From Aquimarina macrocephali JAMB N27 (GTDB lineage: Bacteria; Bacteroidota; Bacteroidia; Flavobacteriales; Flavobacteriaceae), in the NCBI RefSeq assembly GCF_000520995.1, contig NZ_JACA01000050.1, forward strand, positions 1 to 64,000: a DNA stretch of 64,000 bases. Direction: 5' to 3'. This document shows positions 44,278-54,271 of the stretch, in pieces. Every line of letters begins with the position of its first letter. Within the stretch, counting starts at the first letter, position 1. Below the pieces are notes generated by a model that worked only from the letters and a program-made list of their open reading frames with translations, did not search any database and had not been told where the DNA came from. Made by a program: the position numbers and the translations under genes.

Positions 44278-45480
44278 ATGGAAGAAAAAAACATACAATT
44301 AGGGTTAAAAGAAAATTGGAGGCAATTTACACTTTTGTTGATTGTAAATGCTTTTGTTGGAGGAATGGTAGGATTAGAACGTACTATACTTCCAAAATTG
44401 GCCGAAGAAGAATTCTCTATTATTGCTACTTCTATAGTACTATCATTTATAATTGTCTTTGGGATAACAAAAGCCATTACCAATTATTTTACAGGAGTAT
44501 TAGCAAATAGCATCGGGCGCAAAAATTTATTGATTATTGGATGGTTAATAGCTATTCCTATTCCGTTTATCTTAATCCATGCCCAACATTGGAACTGGAT
44601 TATTTTTGCTAATGTATTATTAGGAATTAATCAAGGACTAACCTGGTCAAGCACCGTAGTAATGAAAATCGACTTAGTGGGAGAAAAACACCGCGGATTA
44701 GCCATGGGACTTAACGAGTCTTTTGGATATTTTTCTATCGCTCTGGTTGCATTCACTACAGGATGGATAGCTTCTGAATATGGTTTACGCCCGTATCCTT
44801 TTTACCAAGGTATAGGCTTTGTTGTATTGGGTTTACTAATTAGTATTTTTTTAATAAAAGACACTGCAAAACATGTTGCTGTAGAAACAAAAACAAATGA
44901 TATAAAACCTCTCCCAAATATTTTTTGGGACACCACCTGGAGGAACAATAATCTAGGGTCTATTTCACAAGCAGGATTTATTAACAACCTAAACGACGGC
45001 ATGATCTGGGGAATACTTCCAATTATCCTGGCTAATAGAGGCTTTAGTTTAAAAAACATCGCAATCATTGTAGCCATATATCCTGCTATATGGGGTATCG
45101 GACAATTAGTAACCGGAACATTATCTGATCATTACAACAAAAAAATGATGTTATTCACAGGGATGGTGTTACAAGGTATTGCATTAATTTTGATGTTTTG
45201 GACATCATCTTTTATTCAATTCCTTATACTCTCGTCGATCTTAGGAGCGGGAACTGCCATTGTATATCCAACCTTTTTATCTGCCATCGCAAGTTTTACA
45301 CACCCCAGTCAAAGAGCCCAAAGTATAGGAGTTTTTAGATTATGGAGAGATTTAGGTTACGCTTTTGGTGCATTATTGACAATTATTATGGCTCAATTTT
45401 TTGAAGTAGATATTACAATAATTGCAATAGGAGTATTAACTATAGTATCATCAATCATTATCAAAATAAGGATGACATAA
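44278..45480 (+). CDS. Major facilitator superfamily transporter
   Basis: 400 residues from the ATG at 44278 (MEEKNIQLGLKENWRQFTLL). The longer reading would overlap the previous gene and adds a non-membrane extension. About 12 membrane helices are predicted, with the MFS loop 2-3 region (NSIGRKNLLIIGWL) and a second copy GTLSDHYNKKMMLFTG after helix 8. Lodged inside an operon for persulfide handling, it may export sulfite or another sulfur product, or import a sulfur source; the sequence alone does not show the substrate. Confidence 0.88.
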   Translation: MEEKNIQLGLKENWRQFTLLLIVNAFVGGMVGLERTILPKLAEEEFSIIATSIVLSFIIVFGITKAITNYFTGVLANSIGRKNLLIIGWLIAIPIPFILIHAQHWNWIIFANVLLGINQGLTWSSTVVMKIDLVGEKHRGLAMGLNESFGYFSIALVAFTTGWIASEYGLRPYPFYQGIGFVVLGLLISIFLIKDTAKHVAVETKTNDIKPLPNIFWDTTWRNNNLGSISQAGFINNLNDGMIWGILPIILANRGFSLKNIAIIVAIYPAIWGIGQLVTGTLSDHYNKKMMLFTGMVLQGIALILMFWTSSFIQFLILSSILGAGTAIVYPTFLSAIASFTHPSQRAQSIGVFRLWRDLGYAFGALLTIIMAQFFEVDITIIAIGVLTIVSSIIIKIRMT

Positions 45481-45481
45481 C

Positions 45482-46627
45482 ATGGATACAGCATTTATAT
45501 ATTTAGATCACAATGCTTCTACACCAGTCGATTCTAGAGTAGCAGAAGTAATGTTACCTTTTTTAACTAATCATTACGGAAACCCCTCTAGTATTAATAC
45601 TCAAGGAATAAAAGCAAAAGAAGCCATTGAAAAAGCCCGTAAACAAGTAGCAAATCTAGTAGGAGCTACTCCCGAAGAAATCATATTCACTAGTGGTGGA
45701 ACAGAATCAAATAATCATGCCATTATTGGTACAGCATTGGCCCATAAAACAAAAGGGAATCACATCATCACCTCATCAATAGAACATCCCGCTGTACTAG
45801 AAGTTTGCAAACACCTAGAAGGTCAAGGATTCAAAATTACTTATATAGATGTTGACAAAAACGGAATTGTTGATAGCAATAAAATCGAAAAAGCAATATT
45901 ACCAGAAACTATTTTAATTTCTATTATGCATTCTAATAATGAAATTGGTAGTATACAACCAATACGGGAAATAGGTGAAATCGCAAAGAAACACAATATT
46001 CTTTTTCATACAGATGCTTCACAGTCGATAGGGAAAATAACAGCTAACGTTATCGATCTAAACGTGGATTTATTAACCATTGCAGGTCACAAATTTTATG
46101 CTCCAAAAGGTATTGGCGCATTATACATCAAAAACGGAACCTCTTTGCATAAATTAATGCATGGTGCAGGTCATGAATTTAATAAACGCCCAGGAACCGA
46201 AAACACAATGTACATAGCTGGTTTAGGTAAAGCTTCTGAAATAGCTCTTCAAGAATTTGACACAAATACTGTGCAAATGCAAATGATGAGGAATTATTTA
46301 TTAGAACAATTAAATAATCTAAATTTAGATACTTTTGTAAATGGAGATTTACAAAAAACTTTACCCAACACTCTTAATATCAGCTTTAGAAATATTGATT
46401 CGAATGCAGTTATATTCAGTATAAGAAATGAAATAGCTATATCTGCAGGTTCTGCTTGTCATTCTGGTACAACCAATTTATCTAATATACTCAAATCAAC
46501 TTTATCTGATTATGAATACGCCAAAGGAACATTCCGGTTTTCTGTAGGTAAAAACACTACCAAACAAGAAATTGATAATGCTATAGTTATTCTCTCAAGA
46601 ACTTTTAAAAAGTATCAAACTGTATAG
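45482..46627 (+). CDS. Cysteine desulfurase (class V aminotransferase fold)
   Basis: 381 residues. Motifs: YLDHNASTPVD at the start, TSGGTESNNHAI, HTDASQSIGKI, the PLP lysine in IAGHKFYAPKGIGALYI, and the catalytic cysteine in ISAGSACHSGT. The length and the loop with GSAC place it with NifS/IscS-type enzymes. It removes sulfur from L-cysteine to form a persulfide on its own Cys. No IscU or SUF gene is adjacent. It starts one base after the MFS stop, so it belongs to the ArsR-rhodanese operon and more probably serves sulfur trafficking than housekeeping Fe-S assembly. Confidence 0.94.
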   Translation: MDTAFIYLDHNASTPVDSRVAEVMLPFLTNHYGNPSSINTQGIKAKEAIEKARKQVANLVGATPEEIIFTSGGTESNNHAIIGTALAHKTKGNHIITSSIEHPAVLEVCKHLEGQGFKITYIDVDKNGIVDSNKIEKAILPETILISIMHSNNEIGSIQPIREIGEIAKKHNILFHTDASQSIGKITANVIDLNVDLLTIAGHKFYAPKGIGALYIKNGTSLHKLMHGAGHEFNKRPGTENTMYIAGLGKASEIALQEFDTNTVQMQMMRNYLLEQLNNLNLDTFVNGDLQKTLPNTLNISFRNIDSNAVIFSIRNEIAISAGSACHSGTTNLSNILKSTLSDYEYAKGTFRFSVGKNTTKQEIDNAIVILSRTFKKYQTV

Positions 46628-46708
46628 AAATTAAGAGTAATAATGCAAGGCGTCTCATAATAAATCCTATATACTAAACTACAGGTTTCTGTTTTAAATT
46701 TCTCAAAA

Positions 46709-46744
46709 CAAAAGTGCCTCAATTATATAATTGAGGCACTTTTG
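46709..46744. terminator. Bidirectional terminator between the sulfur operon and odhB
   Basis: A perfect 36-base palindrome with 18-base arms (CAAAAGTGCCTCAATTAT / ATAATTGAGGCACTTTTG). It has T-rich ends on both strands and lies between convergent genes. Confidence 0.9.
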
Positions 46745-46765
46745 TTTTATACTAAAAATACTTTA

Positions 46766-47977
46766 TTATAATTCTAAAGTTTTAGTTACATTATTATCCA
46801 TTAGTAACTCTTCTGGGTTTTCTAATGCTTCTTTTACCGCTACAAGGAATCCTACAGATTCTTTACCATCGATAATTCTATGATCATAAGATAATGCCAC
46901 ATACATAATAGGTGCTACTACAATTTGTCCATCTCTTACAATTGGTCGCTCTACAATATTATGCATCCCTAAGATAGCACTCTGTGGGGGATTAATAATT
47001 GGCGTAGATAACATACTACCAAAAACTCCACCATTAGTAATAGTAAAAGTCCCTCCTGTCATTTCATCAACAGTAATCTGACCATCTCGTGCTCGGATTG
47101 CTAATCGTTTTACTTCTGATTCTACTCCTCTGAAACTTAGATTTTCTGCATTACGAATCACAGGTACCATTAGCCCTTTAGGGCCTGAAACAGCAATACT
47201 AATATCTTGAAAATCAAAAGAAATCATTTCTTTACCATCGATCATCGAATTTACAGATGGGTACATTTTTAATGCTCGTACACATGCAAGAGTAAAGAAA
47301 GACATGAATCCTAAACTTACTCCATGTTTACTTTTAAATGTTTCTTTATACTGACTACGAAGATTAAAAATAGGTTGCATATCTACTTCGTTAAACGTAG
47401 TAAGCATTGCTGTTTCATTTTTAACTGAAACCAAACGTTCTGCTACTTTACGACGAAGCATTGATAATTTATGACGCGACTCTCCCCTACTTCCAAGTCC
47501 AGGAGTTCCCAATGCTGGTTTTGCATCTAATGCATCAGCTTTAGTAATACGCCCGTCTCGGCCTGTTCCTTTTACCTGACTAGCATCTATACCTTTCTCG
47601 GTAAGTACTTTTTTAGCTGCAGGAGAAGCGGTTCCTGTAGCATATGTTTCTGTCTTAACAGGAGTTTCTTCTTTTTTCTCCTCTACTTTTGGAGTTTCTT
47701 TAGCAGGAGCTGATTTAGCAGCACTACCTTCGGGTTTGGCCGCTTCTGTATCAATAAGACACACTACTTGACCTACTGCTACCGCATCACCTTCTTCTGC
47801 CATAAGTGTGATAACTCCACTTACCTCTGCAGGTAATTCTAAGGTTGCTTTATCACTGTCTACTTCGGCAATTGCCTGATCTTTTTCGACATAATCACCA
47901 GTCTCAACAAGCCATTGAGCTATTTCTACTTCTGTAATAGATTCTCCCGGTGATGGGACTTTCATTTCTAAAGCCAT
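46766..47977 (-). CDS. odhB: 2-oxoglutarate dehydrogenase E2 (dihydrolipoyl succinyltransferase)
   Basis: 403 residues. Lipoyl domain (1-78) with the lipoylated Lys in [15 protein letters not shown]; an Ala/Pro/Glu-rich linker; peripheral subunit-binding domain (about 118-155, [20 protein letters not shown]); catalytic domain (about 170-403) with the active-site HRIIDGKE and [11 protein letters not shown]. It transfers succinyl from lipoate to CoA in the TCA cycle. Gene 69 bases downstream of odhA, forming the usual E1-E2 operon; E3 is not in the window. Confidence 0.97.
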   Translation of the reverse strand: MALEMKVPSPGESITEVEIAQWLVETGDYVEKDQAIAEVDSDKATLELPAEVSGVITLMAEEGDAVAVGQVVCLIDTEAAKPEGSAAKSAPAKETPKVEEKKEETPVKTETYATGTASPAAKKVLTEKGIDASQVKGTGRDGRITKADALDAKPALGTPGLGSRGESRHKLSMLRRKVAERLVSVKNETAMLTTFNEVDMQPIFNLRSQYKETFKSKHGVSLGFMSFFTLACVRALKMYPSVNSMIDGKEMISFDFQDISIAVSGPKGLMVPVIRNAENLSFRGVESEVKRLAIRARDGQITVDEMTGGTFTITNGGVFGSMLSTPIINPPQSAILGMHNIVERPIVRDGQIVVAPIMYVALSYDHRIIDGKESVGFLVAVKEALENPEELLMDNNVTKTLEL

Positions 47978-48046
47978 AATTCTGAATTTATCCTTTGTAT
48001 AATTTCCTTCGGAAATTTTTAACTATACTTACTTATTTACTAAATT

Positions 48047-50821
48047 TTATCTTCTTTGATTATTCTTTGTTTTATCAAATACATAATCAATTACTTGTTG
48101 ATGTCTTCTTTTCGATCTGGTTGCACTCCCAGCTGCAGGAGCTCCATATGATCTTCTACTTGCAAATCTAAATATTTTTGCTTCATCATAGTTCATTAAC
48201 ATATGACTTAACGCTCCCATATTGCGCGGTTCTTCTTGTGCCCAAACCACTTCATCTGCTTTATATTTTTTAATCATAGCATCCATTTCTGCCGCTGGTA
48301 AAGGGAATAATTGCTCTATTCTTACCAAAGCAACATCTTTCCTTCCTAGTTTTTCTTTTTCCTCTAATAAATCATAATAGAATTTACCGGTACAAAAAAC
48401 CAGCGTTTTTACAGCTGTCGCTTTTGCATCGGGATCATCTAATACTGTATGAAACTTTCCGTTAACAAATTCATCTACAGAAGAATGTACTTTAGGGTGA
48501 CGTAACAAACTCTTTGGTGTAAATACAATTAAAGGTTTACGGTATTTTGCTTTCATTTGCCTACGTAGCAAATGAAACAAATTAGCAGGCGTTGTTACAT
48601 CTGCTACAAACATATTATCTTTTGCACAAAGTTGAAGATATCGCTCCATACGAGCCGAAGAATGTTCTGCTCCTTGCCCTTCATAACCATGTGGTAACAA
48701 CATCACCAAACCATTTTGTAACTTCCACTTATCTTCTGCAGAAGAAATATACTGATCCAGCATAATCTGTGCACCATTACTAAAATCTCCAAATTGTGCT
48801 TCCCAAATAGTTAATGTTTTTGGACTTGCCATCGCATACCCATAATCAAATCCTACTACTCCATACTCTGACAATAATGAATTATAGATATAAAAATCTG
48901 ACTGATCTCCTTTTAGATTATTTAGTAATACTACCTCTTCTTCACTATCTTCTACTTTAATAACAGCATGTCTATGCGAGAACGTTCCTCGTTCTACATC
49001 TTGCCCGCTCATTCTAACATCATATCCTTCTTTTAACAAAGAGCCATAAGCTAATAGCTCTCCCATTGCCCAATCTAACTGGTCTGTATCAAAGAATCTT
49101 TTATGTCGGTCATTTACTATTTTCTCTATTTTACGAAGAAATTTTTTCTCCGAAGGAAGCCTGGTAATAACTTCTGCTATTTCGGTAAGTTTATCTTTTG
49201 GATAAGTAGTATCAACTACTTCCATCATTTTATCTTCTTGTACTCTTTCAAAACCAGCCCATTCATCTTGCATAAATGGAGTTATCGCAGTTTTTTCCTG
49301 CTTACGAGAATCCTCTAACTCTTCTTCAAGAGATGCTTTATATTCTTTTTCAAGTTTTGCAACATGGTCTTTATCTATAATACCTTCAGAAACCAGTTTT
49401 TCTGCATAAATATCTCTCGGGTTATTGTGTTTGGCAATAGCCTTATACAACTTAGGCTGGGTAAAGCGTGGTTCATCTCCTTCATTATGTCCATATTTAC
49501 GATACCCAAGTAAATCTATAAATACGTCACGGCCAAAGTTCATTCTAAAATCTAATGCAAAATTAGTTGCATGAACTACTGCTTCTGCATCATCTGCATT
49601 TACATGTAAAACAGGAGATAAGGTAACTTTTCCAACATCAGTACAATATGTCGATGAACGCGCATCCAGATAGTTGGTGGTAAACCCAATTTGATTATTT
49701 ACTATTATATGTATAGTTCCTCCGGTTTTATATCCATCTAGCTGAGCCATTTGAACAATCTCATAAACTAGTCCTTGTCCTGCTACAGCCGCGTCTCCAT
49801 GAACTACTATTGGTAATACCTGAGAAATATCTTCTTTATAATGTGTATCTTGTTTTGCTCTGGTTATTCCTTCTACCACAGCACCTACCGTTTCTAAATG
49901 CGATGGATTTGGAGCAATATTCATATTAATCGCTTTTCCAGAATCCGATTCTCGTTTAGAAGTCCAACCCAGATGATATTTTACATCTCCATCAAATACT
50001 GCTTCTTCATAGTCTTTTCCATCAAATTCGCTAAAGATATCTTTTGGGCTTTTTCCAAAAATATTTGTAAGTGTACTTAAACGACCACGGTGTGCCATAC
50101 CCATTACAAATTCTTTTACTCCTAAATTGGCTGCCTTTTCTACTAATGCATCAAGGGCAGGAATAAGAGATTCTCCTCCTTCGAGAGAGAATCGTTTTTG
50201 TCCAACATATTTAGTATGTAAAAAGCTTTCGAATGAAACTGCTTGATTTAATTTTCTAAGGATATGTTTCTTTTGTTCTACAGAGAATTTAGTTCTATTA
50301 GTATTAAAATTAACCCTAGCTTGTATCCATTCTCGTTCTTCGGGGTCACGAATATACATATATTCGATACCAACAGAATCACAGTATATTTGTTCTAGAA
50401 GAACAATAATATTACTTAGTGTACTGGGTCCTATCCCAATAATTTCTCCTGCATTAAAAACCGTATTAAGATCACCTTGACTTAATCCAAAATTTTCTAA
50501 AGCTAATGTTGGGATATATTTTCTTCGCTCTCTTACCGGGTTTGTTTTGGTAAACAAATGCCCTCGAGTTCTATACCCATCTATTAATCGAACTACCTGA
50601 AATTCTTTTTGAACATTTTGGGGAATGGCAACAGTTTCACCTGGTGCTTGATCAACATACATAGTTTCTCCTGAACTATTAGCGCTTTCTAACCCAAAAT
50701 CAAATCCTTGAAAAAATGCCCTCCAACTGGGTTCTACACTATCAGGGCTCTGTAAATATTGATCGTATAAATCTGCAAAAAATGCGGTATTAGCCGCATT
50801 TAAAAATGAATATTTATCCAT
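48047..50821 (-). CDS. odhA: 2-oxoglutarate dehydrogenase E1 component
   Basis: 924 residues, the standard OdhA/SucA length. The N-terminal segment FLNAANTAFFADLYDQYLQS is the E2-docking region. Motifs: RTRGHLFTKTNPV, MAHRGRLSTLTNIFGK, HGDAAVAGQG (diphosphate region), IGFTTN, and GYRKYGHNEGDEPRFTQP. The pyrimidine-domain half contains GYEGQGAEHSSARMERYLQL. The thiamine-diphosphate enzyme decarboxylates 2-oxoglutarate and succinylates the E2 lipoate. On the minus strand, a TATTTTTG (50868-50861) about 40 bases upstream of the ATG is a possible -7 box. Confidence 0.98.
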   Translation of the reverse strand: MDKYSFLNAANTAFFADLYDQYLQSPDSVEPSWRAFFQGFDFGLESANSSGETMYVDQAPGETVAIPQNVQKEFQVVRLIDGYRTRGHLFTKTNPVRERRKYIPTLALENFGLSQGDLNTVFNAGEIIGIGPSTLSNIIVLLEQIYCDSVGIEYMYIRDPEEREWIQARVNFNTNRTKFSVEQKKHILRKLNQAVSFESFLHTKYVGQKRFSLEGGESLIPALDALVEKAANLGVKEFVMGMAHRGRLSTLTNIFGKSPKDIFSEFDGKDYEEAVFDGDVKYHLGWTSKRESDSGKAINMNIAPNPSHLETVGAVVEGITRAKQDTHYKEDISQVLPIVVHGDAAVAGQGLVYEIVQMAQLDGYKTGGTIHIIVNNQIGFTTNYLDARSSTYCTDVGKVTLSPVLHVNADDAEAVVHATNFALDFRMNFGRDVFIDLLGYRKYGHNEGDEPRFTQPKLYKAIAKHNNPRDIYAEKLVSEGIIDKDHVAKLEKEYKASLEEELEDSRKQEKTAITPFMQDEWAGFERVQEDKMMEVVDTTYPKDKLTEIAEVITRLPSEKKFLRKIEKIVNDRHKRFFDTDQLDWAMGELLAYGSLLKEGYDVRMSGQDVERGTFSHRHAVIKVEDSEEEVVLLNNLKGDQSDFYIYNSLLSEYGVVGFDYGYAMASPKTLTIWEAQFGDFSNGAQIMLDQYISSAEDKWKLQNGLVMLLPHGYEGQGAEHSSARMERYLQLCAKDNMFVADVTTPANLFHLLRRQMKAKYRKPLIVFTPKSLLRHPKVHSSVDEFVNGKFHTVLDDPDAKATAVKTLVFCTGKFYYDLLEEKEKLGRKDVALVRIEQLFPLPAAEMDAMIKKYKADEVVWAQEEPRNMGALSHMLMNYDEAKIFRFASRRSYGAPAAGSATRSKRRHQQVIDYVFDKTKNNQRR

Positions 50822-50935
50822 ATGTAAGTATTCAACTGTCTTTTAAATAATAAAACGCCACAAAAATACAATAATTACGGTATATTAGGTATCGAATTAT
50901 TTATATTTATCTTATAATTTTTCATAAAATTAACA

Positions 50936-51460
50936 ATGAAAGTAAATGTTCATCAAAATATTAAAATCGTTGTCTTAGTTCTTTCAATTCTATTTTCCTT
51001 ACAAAAAAGTTATTCTCAAAACAATGATTTTTGGTCCAACATTAGTTTTGGAGGCAATCTGGGAATCGGTGTTGGTAATGATACTTTTAGTGGAGTAATC
51101 GAGCCATCAGCGTTGTATAATTTTAATGAACAATTTGCTGCAGGAATAGGAATTAGTTTTGGGTATATCGAATCCAATAATTTTACCGCAACTAATTATG
51201 GGGGAAGTTTACTCGCTTTTTATAGCCCAATACGAGAAATTCGTCTCTCTCTTGAGTTTCAGGAAATGGGGGTTTCGAGAACTCTTGAAATTGAAAACAC
51301 AGTAGATCTCAAAGAAGAGTATTGGTATCCGTCATTATTTATTGGTGCAGGTTATCGCATAGGCAATATAAGTGTTGGTATTCGTTATGATCTCCTTTAT
51401 GATACCGATAAAAGTATATACGGAAATGCCTATGTTCCATTCGTAGGTGTATTTTTCTAA
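50936..51460 (+). CDS. Predicted outer-membrane beta-barrel protein
   Basis: 174 residues. The signal peptide (about 1-27, ending KSYSQ) is followed by alternating hydrophobic strands (ISFGGNLGIGVGND, FAAGIGISFGYIESN, VGIRYDLLYDTDKSIYGNAY) and a terminal aromatic residue, VPFVGVFF. This is the pattern of small eight-stranded outer-membrane barrels. No specific family was recognised. It is divergent from odhA and convergent with the next gene. Function unknown. Confidence 0.75.
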   Translation: MKVNVHQNIKIVVLVLSILFSLQKSYSQNNDFWSNISFGGNLGIGVGNDTFSGVIEPSALYNFNEQFAAGIGISFGYIESNNFTATNYGGSLLAFYSPIREIRLSLEFQEMGVSRTLEIENTVDLKEEYWYPSLFIGAGYRIGNISVGIRYDLLYDTDKSIYGNAYVPFVGVFF

Positions 51461-51467
51461 GATTGTC

Positions 51468-52094
51468 TTACCACAAATAAAAAATACAACCATATGGCTT
51501 TCCACCATATTTTACGAGTTTTTTTTCTGCTTTACGAAGTATTCTATATTTATAACGTAGGTCTTCAATATCTATAGTGCAATCTACTTTTTTAAAACTA
51601 AGCGTATTAAAAAAATCTTGATCCCACTCTGACTGTTTTTTCATATCCTGCCTTTCATGACACATTACAATACGGCTTTGGCTTAAAAATGATCGATTCT
51701 CTGTAACATCTAACACTTTTTCCATCGAAAAAGAGGCCTCTCTTTCACTCTTGGTATAACGAGTATTAGCTCTAATAATCTCGGTAAATGTTGTATATAA
51801 CCGTAGCGTATCATTTTCTATATAGTAATATTCTAAACTATTATCCCAGTTTTGTTTATAGATATGTTTTATCAGTTTTAATTGATCATTTTTATAATAA
51901 TAATAAATATTCCCAGAGAAATACTCTGAACAATTATACCTTTTAGACACTTGTTTAATCAAAGTATCCTTTTCTTTTTTACCAACTTCTTTCAAAAACT
52001 CTTCATAAGAAGCATTCATCTTATCTTGAGAAATCTCTTGGCCATAATTAAAGGTTAAGACAAAAAACAAAAAAACACTACTATATAACTTCAT
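51468..52094 (-). CDS. Exported protein of unknown function
   Basis: 208 residues from the ATG at 52094 (MKLYSSVFLFFVLTFNYGQE), which starts a good signal peptide; the longer reading adds 21 polar residues and is rejected. The mature part is charged and rich in Tyr/Lys (YSGNIYYYYKNDQLKLIKHI-like segments) with two internal cysteines in separate places. No domain is recognised. It lies 67 bases downstream of a conserved hypothetical gene and the polyprenyl synthase, possibly on the same transcript. Confidence 0.7.
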   Translation of the reverse strand: MKLYSSVFLFFVLTFNYGQEISQDKMNASYEEFLKEVGKKEKDTLIKQVSKRYNCSEYFSGNIYYYYKNDQLKLIKHIYKQNWDNSLEYYYIENDTLRLYTTFTEIIRANTRYTKSEREASFSMEKVLDVTENRSFLSQSRIVMCHERQDMKKQSEWDQDFFNTLSFKKVDCTIDIEDLRYKYRILRKAEKKLVKYGGKPYGCIFYLW

Positions 52095-52161
52095 ACATTT
52101 AAAATTTCCTGTTATCCTATATTCTATTTTACATCTAGATAATTTTTTGATAAACATAACC

Positions 52162-52515
52162 TCATCCTCTGTTTCTGTACCAAACTTTTTGCCACTCTCG
52201 CTTTAGAATCAAATATGTAGCATATTCTGCCATATCAACACTATCTTCAGAATCCAGGTTTCTTATTTCAGCTTCAGAGACATCTACTGCATACAATAAG
52301 TTAAGATACTCATTAAAAGCATTCTGCAATTTTTCAATAAGCAAATACACTACTTCAGAAAACAAATCCTGAGGAGCCTTACTTTTGATATCATAATCAA
52401 TCCCTGCACGATTCAAGTCTTTTTGTAACTGCATCAGAAATTGAGGGTACAGATCAGAATTAGAGACCTCATCCATTAATTGCTTTGCAGTAATAAGACT
52501 ATATTTACTAGACAC
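52162..52515 (-). CDS. Conserved small protein of unknown function next to polyprenyl synthase
   Basis: 117 residues, soluble and mostly helical (KQLMDEVSNSDLYPQFLMQL; LIEKLQNAFNEYLNLLYAVD), acidic, no signal peptide. The stop end of the polyprenyl synthase gene overlaps its start by eight bases, so the two are translationally coupled. No domain recognised. A role tied to isoprenoid synthesis is inference from coupling alone. Confidence 0.75.
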   Translation of the reverse strand: MSSKYSLITAKQLMDEVSNSDLYPQFLMQLQKDLNRAGIDYDIKSKAPQDLFSEVVYLLIEKLQNAFNEYLNLLYAVDVSEAEIRNLDSEDSVDMAEYATYLILKREWQKVWYRNRG

Positions 52516-53482
52516 TTCGGTTCATTAATTTTTCTCCAAACGATTTCAATATCGTTTTTTTATCTTCTGCAATAGAGAGATTTTCTAAAACTGAAAATGC
52601 TTTATTGGTATATTTCTCAATCTCTAATCGTGTTTTATCTTTTGCTCCTGTAGTCTCGAAAAGATGCTTTATGATATCTATTTTTTGAGATGGATCATCT
52701 GGGCTAAGAGAGAATAATTCTCTTAATTGTTTCTGCTCATCTTCACTTGCAAACTCCAAAGCTTTTAGATATAAAATAGTTTTCTTATTCTCGATGATAT
52801 CTCCTCCTACTTGTTTACCAAAGGTTTTTGGATCACCAAAAGCATCTAAATAATCATCCTGAAGTTGAAATGCTAATCCCAATAATCTTCCAAAATCATA
52901 AATCGAAGACCTACAATCTTCTGGAGCATTGGCTACGACAGCTCCCATTCTCATTGCTGCACCAACTAAAACCGCCGTCTTATATTCGATCATTTTGATA
53001 TATTCGGGAATAGTTACATCATCTCTGGTTTCAAAATCAATATCATATTGTTGCCCTTCACACACCTCTATTGCCGTTTTGGTGAATAGTTTGGCCAACT
53101 CTCTAAAAGTATTTCCTTCATAATTTTCAAATAATTGATACGCATTAATCAACATCGCATCTCCTGAAAGAATTCCCGTATTTATATCCCATTTCTCATG
53201 AACAGTTTCCTTGCCTCGTCTAAGAGGTGCATCATCCATGATATCATCATGTATTAATGAAAAATTATGAAAAACCTCTATTGCTAATGCCGCGTCTAGA
53301 GCCTTTTTATAAGACCCTCCAAAAATTTCGGAAGTCATTAATACCAAAATCGGTCGTAATCGTTTACCACCAAGATTAAGGATATAAGATATAGGTTCGT
53401 AAAGATTCTTGGGTTCTTTAGTTATCGTTTTTTTAGATAGATATTCTAAAAAATACCTCTGATAATCAGAAATTGTGTGCAC
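52508..53482 (-). CDS. Polyprenyl (trans-isoprenyl) diphosphate synthase
   Basis: 324 residues. Both aspartate-rich motifs are present: the first in HDDIMDDAPLRRGKETVH (DDxxD plus the RRG), the second in QLQDDYLDAFGDPKTFGKQ (DDxxD, FGKQxGGD). The N-terminal GGKRLRPILVL carries the diphosphate-binding arginines. The enzyme elongates allylic diphosphates with isopentenyl diphosphate, probably to C15-C20 or longer chains for quinones or carotenoids. Two residues at chain-length positions before the first motif (FS in EVFHNFSLIHDD) suggest a medium chain, but this is not firm. Confidence 0.93.
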   Translation of the reverse strand: MHTISDYQRYFLEYLSKKTITKEPKNLYEPISYILNLGGKRLRPILVLMTSEIFGGSYKKALDAALAIEVFHNFSLIHDDIMDDAPLRRGKETVHEKWDINTGILSGDAMLINAYQLFENYEGNTFRELAKLFTKTAIEVCEGQQYDIDFETRDDVTIPEYIKMIEYKTAVLVGAAMRMGAVVANAPEDCRSSIYDFGRLLGLAFQLQDDYLDAFGDPKTFGKQVGGDIIENKKTILYLKALEFASEDEQKQLRELFSLSPDDPSQKIDIIKHLFETTGAKDKTRLEIEKYTNKAFSVLENLSIAEDKKTILKSFGEKLMNRSV

Positions 53483-53599
53483 AGTATTTTTTTATGCTAA
53501 AGTAATTGAAACTTTTTAAAAAACTGATGCTAATTATAATCTCATATCTAAAACATTTTATCAATCAAAATTTGACATAGTGTTAAAAATTTGTGAAAC

Positions 53600-53643
53600 T
53601 CAGGAAACTTTTATTGTTTTTAAAGTTTCCTGATGTACATTTG
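53600..53643 (+). promoter_or_regulatory. Promoter and palindromic operator of the TetR-efflux operon
   Basis: A perfect inverted repeat with 12-base arms, TCAGGAAACTTT (53600-53611) / AAAGTTTCCTGA (53622-53633), and a ten-base centre. The promoter TTG (53614-53616), 19-base spacer and TACATTTG (53636-53643) overlaps it, so the -33 element lies inside the palindrome. The ATG of the TetR gene is 23 bases downstream. Autorepression by TetR is the obvious reading. Confidence 0.85.
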
Positions 53644-53666
53644 GCCAAAAAATAAGAATCCCTTTA

Positions 53667-54266
53667 ATGAAAGACAAAATAATAGAAAAAGCTAATGACA
53701 TGTTTTTGAATTTGGGTTTTAAGAGTGTCACCATGGATGATCTTGCTACTGAAATGGGTATTTCTAAGAAGACAATTTATACTCATTTTCAAAATAAAAC
53801 CGAATTAGTAAAAGCTACCACAGATCATTTGTTTTGTATTATATCTAATGGAATAGACACTATTGTAGATAAAAAAAATGGGCCTATCGAAGAGTTATAT
53901 GCAATCAAAGCCTTTGTGATGCATCATCTAAAAAATGAAAAAACTGCTCCACAATATCAACTTCAAAAATACTACCCAAAGATATACAAAACTCTTAAAG
54001 CTAAGCAATTTGAGGTTATGCAAGAGTGTGTTATTGAAAACCTGGATAGAGGGATAAAAAAGGAGGTTTTTAGAAAAAATATAGACATCCAATTTATTTC
54101 AAGAATATATTTTAATGGAATGATCGGAATTAAGGATCAGGAAATGTTTCCGATGCAAAAATTTCCTATAACTCAGCTTATGGCAGATTATCTGGAATAT
54201 CATGTTAGGGGCATTGCAACAGAAAAAGGATTAAAAATTTTAAACAATCTACTAATAAAAGAGTAA
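53667..54266 (+). CDS. TetR/AcrR-family repressor of the efflux operon
   Basis: 199 residues. The N-terminal TetR helix-turn-helix reads LGFKSVTMDDLATEMGISKK, then TIYTHFQNKTELV. The C-terminal ligand and dimer domain is all-helical and unclassified. It is the first gene of an operon with a TolC, an HlyD-type adaptor and an RND pump, and a palindrome overlaps the promoter. It is therefore expected to repress the operon until an inducer binds. Five bases separate it from the TolC gene. Confidence 0.95.
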   Translation: MKDKIIEKANDMFLNLGFKSVTMDDLATEMGISKKTIYTHFQNKTELVKATTDHLFCIISNGIDTIVDKKNGPIEELYAIKAFVMHHLKNEKTAPQYQLQKYYPKIYKTLKAKQFEVMQECVIENLDRGIKKEVFRKNIDIQFISRIYFNGMIGIKDQEMFPMQKFPITQLMADYLEYHVRGIATEKGLKILNNLLIKE

Positions 54267-54271
54267 TATCT

